Assembly (NCBI GenBank): GCA_902781245.1
Contig: CACZIP010000067.1
Location: forward strand, 1-8,955
Origin: an uncultured Coriobacteriaceae bacterium
Lineage (GTDB): Bacteria; Actinomycetota; Coriobacteriia; Coriobacteriales; Eggerthellaceae
Length of the DNA stretch: 8,955 nucleotides
Direction: 5' to 3'
Part shown: positions 1-5,084 of the stretch, in pieces
Numbering within the stretch: the stretch's first letter is position 1
How the letters are laid out: each line of letters opens with the position of its first letter
Notes under the pieces: generated by a model
Told to the model about the DNA's origin: nothing
Database searches by the model: none
The model's input: the letters and a program-made list of their open reading frames with translations, nothing else
Position numbers and translations under genes: made by a program

Positions 1-1
1 A

Positions 2-1153
2 TATGGGCATACTAATCCGACCATCGAAGTTGTTCGCGAGCTCGTGCGACGTGGCAATGAAGTGCGTTACTACTCGTTCGAGGAATTCAGGGAGAAGATC
101 GAGGGTGCCGGGGCGGAGTTCGTGTCCTGCGATGCCTATCTGCCCGCGCTTGACGCCAAGAGCGAGCGCAAGCTCCGCGAGGTGTCAACCACCGAGATGA
201 GCGTGCAGTCGTTTCGCATCACCGCCATCCTCGATCCCATCATCTCGCAGGATATGGAATCATGGCAGCCTGATGTGCTGGTCACGGATTCCGCCTGCTT
301 TTGGGGCAAACTCACAGCAATTAAGTTCAACCTTCCCTGGGTGTGCTCCACCACCACGTTCGCATTCAATAAGGATTCTGCCCAATACATGCAACAGAGT
401 GCATCGGAGATTGCCGATATGGTCTTGGGGCTTCCGCGCATGAACCGCGAGATCCGCAAGCTGCGGGGCTTGGGCTACCACGTGAAGAACGTTCTCGACA
501 TCGTGCAGAACAAACCTGACGACAACACCATCGTCTACACCTCACGCATCTTCCAGCCCTGCGCCGAGACTTTCGATGAGATGCATTACCGCTTCGTTGG
601 CCCATCCGTGCGCGAGGTAGAGCCGCGCGAGAAGACTGGCCGCCCGCTGGTGTTCGCGTCGCTCGGCACGGTCATCAACGACCGCCCTGGTTTTTATCGC
701 ACGCTCATCGAAGCCCTGCACGACGAGGATGTGGACCTGCTCATTTCCTGCGGTAAGGCGTTCGACCCAACGGTTTTGGGCGAGCTTCCCGCCAACGTGC
801 GCGTCGAGCACTACGTGGATCAGATGGAGGTGCTCTCTCGGGCGAGTCTGTTCGTCACGCACTGCGGCATGAACAGTGCATCGGAGGGCATGTGGATGGC
901 AGTGCCCGAACTGCTCTTCCCCCTCACGGGCGAGCAGCGGGCAGTGGCGCGGCGCGTGTCCGAGGTCGGTGCCGGTGTCCTGCTCGACGAAGAGGATGCG
1001 AAAGACGCGCAAAAGCTGAAATCGGCTGTGCTCTGCGCGCTTGTCGACGAAGGCCTTTCTGCAGGAGCCGCCCGAATGAGGGAGGACCTGCGTTCGTGCG
1101 GCGGTCCTTCTGCTGCTGCTGACTTCATCGAGTCGTGTTCCCTGAAGTGTTAA
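2..1153 (+). CDS. MGT-family (GT1) glycosyltransferase, 5' partial
   Basis: This gene probably transfers a sugar from a nucleotide-sugar donor to a small molecule, lipid or glycoside in the cytoplasm; the acceptor cannot be told. The frame is open to the left edge, giving 383 visible residues, and the first ones contain GHTNP, the N-terminal GHxNP motif of MGT/UDP-glucosyltransferase-like enzymes. Only about a dozen residues should be missing. The internal GTG at 44 is therefore not the start. Further family landmarks are VLVTDSACFWG (acceptor half), VFASLGT near residue 217 at the start of the donor half, and VTHCGMNSASEGMWMAVPE near residues 285-303, the nucleotide-sugar binding signature. 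The usual terminal DQ of that signature is replaced by EQ (GEQ, about residues 310-312). The length fits the family's 380-420 residues. No partner genes are visible, because the downstream neighbour is an insertion sequence. The family call is firm; the substrate is unknown. Confidence 0.9.
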   Translation, partial: YGHTNPTIEVVRELVRRGNEVRYYSFEEFREKIEGAGAEFVSCDAYLPALDAKSERKLREVSTTEMSVQSFRITAILDPIISQDMESWQPDVLVTDSACFWGKLTAIKFNLPWVCSTTTFAFNKDSAQYMQQSASEIADMVLGLPRMNREIRKLRGLGYHVKNVLDIVQNKPDDNTIVYTSRIFQPCAETFDEMHYRFVGPSVREVEPREKTGRPLVFASLGTVINDRPGFYRTLIEALHDEDVDLLISCGKAFDPTVLGELPANVRVEHYVDQMEVLSRASLFVTHCGMNSASEGMWMAVPELLFPLTGEQRAVARRVSEVGAGVLLDEEDAKDAQKLKSAVLCALVDEGLSAGAARMREDLRSCGGPSAAADFIESCSLKC

Positions 1154-1210
1154 GCCCTGCGTTCGTCTATTAAACTGTGAGGTGAGACGCCCGAATCGTT
1201 CGCACCCGCG

Positions 1211-1230
1211 AAAAGGAGCCAGCTATGTAA
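1211..1230 (+). other. Strong Shine-Dalgarno followed by ATG-TAA (gene stub or start-stop element)
   Basis: AAAAGGAG (1211-1218) lies 6 nt before ATG (1225-1227), which is followed at once by TAA (1228-1230). After the TAA the frame stays open through KSTGFERFFRTLT and into the insertion sequence that begins about 35 nt later. The simplest reading is the remains of a gene start that took a nonsense mutation at codon 2 and was then cut by the IS. A start-stop ribosome-holding element is the other possibility. No other gene is apparent in the 1154-1265 spacer. Confidence 0.3.
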
Positions 1231-1265
1231 AAGTCAACGGGTTTTGAACGCTTTTTCAGAACTTT

Positions 1266-1290
1266 GACAATTGGATATGGGACATGATTT
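1266..1290 (+). repeat. Left inverted repeat of the IS
   Basis: This 25-bp sequence begins GACAATTGGA and matches the reverse complement of 2727-2751 at 22 of 25 positions; mismatches are at repeat positions 11, 17 and 21. Identity stops sharply just outside position 1266, which supports its being an element end. Confidence 0.85.
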
Positions 1291-1304
1291 AGGCACGACG
1301 GGAC

Positions 1305-1324
1305 AAGCCGATGGCAATCGGCTT
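1305..1324 (-). other. 8-bp hairpin in the 3' non-coding end of the IS
   Basis: AAGCCGAT (1305-1312) pairs perfectly with ATCGGCTT (1317-1324) around a GGCA loop. The loop plus part of the 3' arm, GGCAATC (1313-1319), is also the exact reverse complement of GATTGCC (1338-1344), giving an alternative or pseudoknot-like pairing. It lies between the transposase stop and the inverted repeat. IS1111 elements are reported to encode their bridge RNA on the transposase 3' side, so this may be part of one. It could also serve as a transposase terminator, although no T-run follows on the minus strand. Confidence 0.5.
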
Positions 1325-1353
1325 CAACTGCACGGGAGATTGCCTGCGCCAGC

Positions 1354-2563
1354 TTAGTTCACGGGGCAGGCGTAGGGCCTGTCGTCGCGGAGCACCGCGA
1401 AGATGATGTTGCAGAGCTTGCGGACCACGGCGCTTACCGCCACCTTGTGGCACTTGCCTTCGGCCCGCTTCTTCTCGTAGTAGGCGCGAAGGGCGGGGTC
1501 GTACATGCGGGCGCGGTCCGCCGCCAGCCACAGGTACCAGCGAAGAAACGGCGATCCGCGCTTCGACATCCGGGCCTGAGCGCCGACGAACTCGCCGGAC
1601 TCGAACACCGACGGGTCGCATCCCGCGAAGGCGAGCATCTTCGAGGCGTCTTCGAAGCGCGACACGTCGCCGATCTCGCCCAGGATGCCCGCTGCGCACA
1701 CGATCCCGACGCCGGGGAGCATCGGTGGTGATGGGCGAGTCGCCCACCAGCTTCTCAAGCTCGGCGTCGAGCTCCTTCATCTGGGACCTGGTGAACTCGA
1801 TCTGGTCGAGCAGCTGGCGCAGCTGGAAGGACAGCGGGGCGCTCGGCTGTCCAACCGAGGACCTCGCGAGCTCTTTCAGCCGTTCGGCGTCGGCCCGCGT
1901 GAACCGCCTGCCGCCGCCGGAGCGAATCGCCTTCTCCACCGAGTCCACCCTGGCCTTCGCGAGGGCCTCCGCGCTGCCCCATCTCCTGAGGACCGCGGAG
2001 GCGGATTTGCCGAAGTCATCCGCGAAGAAGCCGTGGAACTCGGGGAACACGACGTCGAGTATGGCGTGCGCGCGCCGCTTGCAATCGCCTACAATGTGCG
2101 AGAGGGAGGTGCGGGACCTCGCCAGCGACCTCAAGTCGTCCGACTCGGACTTCGAGCGTCTCCGCCTCGTGGGGTTCCCGGCCAGGAGCCACAAGGCAAG
2201 GGCCTCCGCGTCGATTGCGTCGTTCTTCACCTTCCTCACGCTCGTCGCCTTGCGCCAGTTGGACGTGAGCAGCGGGTTGACCTCGAAGACCTCGTAGCCG
2301 TGCCCCTCCAGGAACGCGATCAGGTTGCGCCCGTAGTGGCCGGTCGCCTCCAGGCACACGCCCGAGTCGTCGCAGCCCGCGCCGACCGACGCCAGCTTCT
2401 CCAGCAGGCTCGCGAAGCCCTCCGCGTCGTTTGCGAACTCGAAGCCCCGCAAGATCCTCTCGCCATCGCCGCCGACGACCGCGGCCGAGTGCTTGCGCTT
2501 GGCCAAGTCGATTCCGATGTGATGCACCGTCTTGCTCCTTTCCCTTGAAACCTGCATCGCCAT
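1354..2563 (-). pseudogene. IS110/IS1111 transposase, frameshifted
   Basis: This gene would encode the DEDD recombinase that moves the IS. The N-terminal RuvC-like part is intact: HIGIDLAKRKHS (first Asp), CLEATGHYGRN (Glu) and KNDAIDAEALA (last Asp pair). The first frame runs to GDSPITT. The conserved C-terminal domain then continues in another frame as MLPGVGIVCAAGI, SGEFVGAQARMSKRGSPFL and a tail ending CPVN (stop 1354-1356). Removing one base at about 1723 restores a continuous family-like ITT-MLPGVG junction. No slippery heptamer is visible there, so this looks like an inactivating mutation or a sequencing error. Two starts are plausible: ATG at 2563 with GGAGGGG 9 nt upstream, or GTG at 2527 with AAAGGAG 7 nt upstream, the latter beginning right at HHIGID. 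An open extension to 2596 has no evident ribosome site. Confidence 0.9.
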
Positions 2564-2726
2564 GGCGGGCAACCCCTCCGTCCCGGCGGCACGCATCCTC
2601 TTTCGAAATGAAGCAACCAGGTGCTATCCAGCTCATTCGCGTAACTCCGTCGGGCGAGGGCGCGATCCTCCTTGAAAAGGACTTAAAGCCTTAGGTCGAA
2701 TAATCACGCGACACCCCGCCGTCGGG
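2564..2726 (-). other. IS 5' non-coding region, candidate regulatory or bridge-RNA segment
   Basis: About 160 nt lie between the transposase start and the inverted repeat with no convincing gene. Small potential stems are present, for example TCCTT (2669-2673) with AAGGA (2677-2681), and CGAC with GTCG near 2710-2724. IS110 proper encodes its bridge RNA on this side of the transposase. No full bridge-RNA fold can be established by eye, so this is a location to test and not an RNA call. Confidence 0.25.
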
Positions 2727-2751
2727 AAATTATGCCCCATGTCCAATTGTC
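2727..2751 (-). repeat. Right inverted repeat of the IS
   Basis: Read on the minus strand it begins GACAATTGGA and matches 1266-1290 at 22 of 25 bases. It sets the right boundary of the element about 57 nt before the peptide start codon at 2809. Confidence 0.85.
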
Positions 2752-2768
2752 TGGACTACAGGACGAAA

Positions 2769-2784
2769 GTCGCCGGGAGGCGAC
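2769..2784 (+). promoter_or_regulatory. Hairpin in the 5' leader of the peptide/radical SAM cassette
   Basis: GTCGCC (2769-2774) pairs perfectly with GGCGAC (2779-2784) around a GGGA loop. The loop and 3' arm contain GGGAGG (2775-2780), the ribosome site of the micro-ORF at 2786, so folding would hide it. No T-run follows, so it is not an intrinsic terminator. No convincing sigma-70 promoter is visible between the IS end and 2809. Confidence 0.45.
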
Positions 2785-2785
2785 G

Positions 2786-2812
2786 ATGATTAAGATAAGA
2801 GGTCGATTATGA
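2786..2812 (+). CDS. 8-codon micro-ORF overlapping the peptide start
   Basis: ATG at 2786 follows GGGAGG with a 5-nt gap and encodes MIKIRGRL. Its TGA (2810-2812) overlaps the ATG of the 32-residue peptide (2809-2811) as ATGA, the classic arrangement for translational coupling. It may be a leader peptide that sets translation of the peptide. It may also be the tail of a gene cut by the IS, because the frame is open backwards to the IS boundary. It may mean nothing: eight codons carry little statistical weight. Confidence 0.3.
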   Translation: MIKIRGRL

Positions 2813-2907
2813 ACCTGGAAGAATACACGCAGCATTACCTAATCACGCATTACAGTTGCGCCGAATGCGGTTACGAATGGGATCGTTACGATCCTTACGA
2901 CGTGTAG
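2809..2907 (+). CDS. 32-residue Cys/Tyr-rich peptide, candidate RiPP precursor
   Basis: AAGAGG (2797-2802) lies 6 nt before this ATG. The peptide is 32 residues long: an acidic, aromatic first half (Tyr6, Tyr10 and Tyr15, with His9 and His14), then CAECGYEWDRYDPYDV from Cys17 to the C-terminus. It has six Tyr, one Trp and two Cys. The last nine residues form three aromatic-Asp-X triads (WDR, YDP, YDV). The stop lies 6 nt before the radical SAM/SPASM gene, so the two are almost certainly co-translated. The inference is a substrate that the enzyme crosslinks or otherwise modifies. Alternatively, CxxCGYEW resembles one metal-binding knuckle of rubredoxin or zinc ribbons, and the peptide could be a small metal-binding partner. 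I know no named family for it. Confidence 0.7.
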   Translation: MNLEEYTQHYLITHYSCAECGYEWDRYDPYDV

Positions 2908-2913
2908 AAACCT

Positions 2914-4311
2914 ATGCTTTACCGCTTGAAACAAGGATGCAGCCTGCGTGGATGGCTGTTCAACCCGTACTCACTCGTGCGGGACGATTGGTATATGCCC
3001 ACCAATTTGTCAGTAGACGAGTTCAACGTGTTGGTGCGCTGCGATGGGGAAACCGTCTTCGCAGAAGACGAGTCCGAAGAAGTGCGTGCGATTTTGGCGC
3101 ATTTCCTGGAAGAGGGCGTGATCGAGAAGCGCACAGAGGCGGACCCCATTGACGAAGTGCAAGCTTACAAGCTGTATCCCTGCTGGCGCTTCAATCTTAT
3201 CAACTGGGCCATCACGGGCAGGTGCAACTACAACTGCCGGCATTGTTTCGCGGCGGCCGACCTCAACCCGATGGCGGCGCATCCCACAACTGAACAATGC
3301 TTGGAGTTCGTGGAACAGTTGGCATCGTGTGGTATTCGCTACGTCTGGATTACGGGTGGCGAACCCCTGTTGCGAAGTGACTTTCTTCAAATAGCCCAGG
3401 CTCTTGCCGATGCGGGCATTTCCATTGACGATATCGGCACGAACGGCTCGCGCATTACGTCCGAGCTTCTCGATGAGCTCGAGGCGATGGGCCACCATCC
3501 CCAATTCAACATCAGCTTCGACGGACTTGGACATCACGATTGGCTGCGCGGCGTGCCGGGCGCCGAAGAACGCACGCTTGAGGCAATACAACTGCTAAAG
3601 CGACGTGACTACCGCGTGAAAGTGCAGTACTGCCTGTGGGATGGTAACCTCGACACCCTTCGCGAAACCACACGGCATCTTGTGAATCTAGGTGTGGACC
3701 ATCTGCGCCCGATTCGTATCGTCGAAGCGCCGCGGTGGAAGGCCGCCGAATACGGCCACACGCTCGATTTCCGCGCATATTGTGACCTGATGCTCGATTA
3801 CCTCGATTGGTATCTGGGCGAAGGTTTTCCCATGGAATTGGAAGTGTGGTCGCTTTTCGACTACATGCCCGGCAACGGGCAGTGCCGGCTCACGCCAGTC
3901 AAGCGTTGCAGCATCGAACGCGATCGACTCCAGCCTGTGTGCGGCGATGCGCGCAACATGCCCTTCGTGGCGAGCAACGGCAGCCTGACGTTGTGCAACC
4001 AAATCTCAGGTTGGGAGGCGGCTCACGGCGTCGAGCACGGCAACGTATACAAGACACCGCTGGCCGAGCTGTTATCCAACTCGCCCTTCACGCGACAACT
4101 GTTGGTTACCCGTGCCCAAGTGCGCGAGCACAACCCCCAATGTCAGACGTGCGAATTCGCTGGCGTGTGCAGCTGCGGATGCCGTGCCGTCGCCTTGGCA
4201 GCCACCGACGACCTGCTGGCTGCCGACCCCACGCAATGCGTGTTCTTCAAGGGTGGTTACCGCGAGCGTTTTGCGCAGGTGCTAGCCGACCACGGCATTG
4301 AATCGTGGTAA
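2914..4311 (+). CDS. Radical SAM/SPASM protein, probable peptide maturase
   Basis: This 465-residue protein is a radical S-adenosylmethionine enzyme. Residues 1-90 hold a small alpha/beta-like region (LSVDEFNVLVRCDGE, then AILAHFLEEGVIEK) placed where peptide-recognition (RRE/PqqD-like) domains occur. The core starts at WAITGRCNYNCRHCF, with the [4Fe-4S] ligands Cys104, Cys108 and Cys111 (CxxxCxxC). TGGEP (147-151) and FNISFDG (198-204) follow as the SAM-binding strands. The C-terminus has a full SPASM signature for auxiliary clusters: C343-x12-G356-x4-C361, then C410-x2-C413-x5-C419-x3-C423, and C442. Cys421 is additional. SPASM enzymes commonly modify ribosomal peptides, which fits the peptide gene just upstream. 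The start has no clear Shine-Dalgarno, so translation is probably coupled to the peptide. The next candidate start, Met28, would cut into the N-terminal domain. The substrate and reaction are inferred. Confidence 0.95.
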   Translation: MLYRLKQGCSLRGWLFNPYSLVRDDWYMPTNLSVDEFNVLVRCDGETVFAEDESEEVRAILAHFLEEGVIEKRTEADPIDEVQAYKLYPCWRFNLINWAITGRCNYNCRHCFAAADLNPMAAHPTTEQCLEFVEQLASCGIRYVWITGGEPLLRSDFLQIAQALADAGISIDDIGTNGSRITSELLDELEAMGHHPQFNISFDGLGHHDWLRGVPGAEERTLEAIQLLKRRDYRVKVQYCLWDGNLDTLRETTRHLVNLGVDHLRPIRIVEAPRWKAAEYGHTLDFRAYCDLMLDYLDWYLGEGFPMELEVWSLFDYMPGNGQCRLTPVKRCSIERDRLQPVCGDARNMPFVASNGSLTLCNQISGWEAAHGVEHGNVYKTPLAELLSNSPFTRQLLVTRAQVREHNPQCQTCEFAGVCSCGCRAVALAATDDLLAADPTQCVFFKGGYRERFAQVLADHGIESW

Positions 4312-4367
4312 AACCCAATCTTCCTATCTTTCCTTCAATTTGGTGAAACGGTTTCCCAACTCGCTCG

Positions 4368-4373
4368 TATAAT
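4368..4373 (+). promoter_or_regulatory. Candidate -10 element (TATAAT) upstream of the small protein gene
   Basis: A perfect TATAAT lies in the 136-nt spacer between the radical SAM gene and the 88-residue gene. No good -35 is found at 16-18 nt; TTGGTG (4340-4345) is 22 nt away. If active, transcription would begin near 4380 and leave a leader of roughly 65 nt before the ATG at 4448. No terminator was found between 4312 and 4367. Confidence 0.4.
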
Positions 4374-4447
4374 GGAACAAGCGGTTAAAGGTGCTCTCGG
4401 AAGGATGCCGTTGTGAACCTGGATGTAAACGCATAGAGCCTAGAATC

Positions 4448-4714
4448 ATGGGCGAGTTTAACGACAACTCCTTCGAAAGAGATTTGAAGTGCGATTTCCC
4501 GGCAAGGGAATCGTTCCGCGAAGCACTGCTACAAACCCTGCTTTCCATGGACGAAAACGAGCTGGCGCCGGCGTCATCGAGTGAATCTGCGAAGTCGCAC
4601 AAGGGCGCGAGGCGGAAAATCAAGCTCGAAGACGCTGACCTGGAGATGCTTGCCGCAGCAGAAGGCGAAGAGCGAACGTTCAACCGCTCGTTCGAGGATC
4701 TGTTCGAACAGTGA
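4448..4714 (+). CDS. Unrecognised 88-residue acidic protein, leader-like C-terminal half
   Basis: I do not recognise this protein. It is soluble, with no signal peptide or membrane segment. Residues 8-33 (FERDLKCDFPARESFREALL and following) should form an amphipathic helix. A Ser/Ala-rich linker covers about 40-56, and KIKLEDADLEMLAAAEGEE covers about 57-75. The last stretch resembles the LxDxxLExVAGG-type end of RiPP leader peptides but lacks a Gly-Gly. The tail, RTFNRSFEDLFEQ, carries three evenly spaced Phe. It follows the radical SAM gene in the same direction, with a possible promoter of its own. The frame also opens at GTG 4391, adding 19 residues with three Cys, but the candidate -10 lies too close to that codon. 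Neither start has a strong ribosome site. It could be a second substrate, a regulator or unrelated. Confidence 0.65.
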   Translation: MGEFNDNSFERDLKCDFPARESFREALLQTLLSMDENELAPASSSESAKSHKGARRKIKLEDADLEMLAAAEGEERTFNRSFEDLFEQ

Positions 4715-4781
4715 GAATCATCCTGTGATTGCGGGGGGCAGAAGCCGCCCACATCAACTTTACACCGTCGCGGATTCGCAA

Positions 4782-4810
4782 TTGCGCGACACCTTGAACT
4801 GCGATATACT
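4782..4810 (+). promoter_or_regulatory. Sigma-70-type promoter of tRNA-Thr
   Basis: TTGCGC (4782-4787) and TATACT (4805-4810) are separated by exactly 17 nt. The expected transcription start near 4817 is about 22 nt before the mature tRNA 5' end, a normal leader. Confidence 0.65.
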
Positions 4811-4838
4811 GCGATACCGCACTTGAAAAAGTGCTGTT

Positions 4839-4914
4839 GCCAACGTGGCTCAGTTGGTAGAGCAGCGCACTCGTAATGCGCAGGTCACCGGTTCGAGTCC
4901 GGTCGTTGGCTCCA
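4839..4914 (+). tRNA. tRNA-Thr (anticodon CGT)
   Basis: The full cloverleaf can be drawn. The acceptor stem GCCAACG (4839-4845) pairs with CGTTGGC (4904-4910). The D-arm is 4848-4863. The anticodon stem GCGCA/TGCGC encloses loop CTCGTAA, with CGT at 4872-4874. The T-arm ACCGG-TTCGAGT-CCGGT covers 4887-4903. Discriminator T4911 is followed by an encoded CCA (4912-4914). CGT reads the threonine codon ACG. The gene has its own promoter and terminator, so it is monocistronic. Confidence 0.97.
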
Positions 4915-4922
4915 CAAGTTAG

Positions 4923-4953
4923 CAGGCCAGGGATAGCTCCCTGGCCTGTTTGC
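4923..4953 (+). terminator. Intrinsic terminator after tRNA-Thr
   Basis: CAGGCCAGGGA (4923-4933) pairs perfectly over 11 bp with TCCCTGGCCTG (4938-4948) around a TAGC loop, followed by TTTGCGTTT. The T-tract is imperfect, but the stem is strong and the position 8 nt past the tRNA is typical. Confidence 0.85.
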
Positions 4954-5010
4954 GTTTCAGGCTCGAAAACCGTTCATCTGCGTTTCAAGTGCGGAAACTA
5001 CCTGTATGCG

Positions 5011-5039
5011 CAATTTGTACTATATACTGTTGTGATAAT
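5011..5039 (+). promoter_or_regulatory. Candidate promoter of the LCP gene
   Basis: An extended -10, TG-T-GATAAT (5031-5039), lies 17 nt after CAATTT (5011-5016), a weak -35. A competing -10, TATACT (5023-5028), lacks a good -35. The AT-rich patch between the tRNA terminator and the LCP gene is the natural place for its promoter. GAGAGGA (5071-5077) is the ribosome site, 7 nt before ATG 5085. Confidence 0.4.
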
Positions 5040-5084
5040 CGCCCTGGCGCTTTTCGAATTTCATCCTGATGAGAGGAATCCTGC

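Larger units (their letters stand above)
1266..2751 (-). mobile_element. IS110-family (IS1111-like) insertion sequence, about 1.5 kb
   Basis: The element is defined by a minus-strand IS110-type DEDD transposase flanked by inverted repeats at 1266-1290 and 2727-2751. Inverted repeats near the ends mark the IS1111 branch; IS110 proper lacks them. The true ends may lie a few bases outside the repeats, because these repeats are commonly subterminal. No target duplication is seen, as expected for the family. By eye the interior is more GC-rich than its flanks, which suggests arrival from another host. Non-coding DNA is about 90 nt at the transposase 3' side and about 190 nt at the 5' side. The frameshift in the transposase makes this copy probably non-autonomous. 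Confidence 0.88.

Noticed and set aside
44..1153. GTG at 44 as the glycosyltransferase start
   Set aside because: The conserved GHTNP motif lies upstream in the same open frame, so the gene begins before the window.
1264..1292. TTGACA at the left IS end as an inward promoter
   Set aside because: The -10 position holds only ATTTAG-like sequence, and transcription would run antisense to the transposase with no gene to serve.
1289..1722. C-terminal continuation of the transposase first frame down to 1289
   Set aside because: After GDSPITT this frame is Arg-rich and unlike the family, while the alternative frame carries the conserved PGVG and SKRG motifs. It is the out-of-frame shadow beyond the frameshift.
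1710..1735. Programmed frameshifting in the transposase
   Set aside because: No slippery heptamer or downstream stimulatory structure was seen, and IS110-type transposases are normally made from one frame.
1685..2548. Long plus-strand open frames across the transposase
   Set aside because: They lie antisense to a recognised gene in GC-rich sequence, have Arg/Pro/Ala-rich composition and show no recognisable motif.
3010..3591. 193-codon minus-strand frame within the radical SAM gene
   Set aside because: The plus strand carries every radical SAM motif; the reverse frame has no domain or ribosome-site support.
4733..4750. GC-rich hairpin after the 88-residue gene as a terminator
   Set aside because: GGGGGGC and GCCGCCC pair with a mismatch and no T-run follows, so termination is not supported, although a weak structure is possible.
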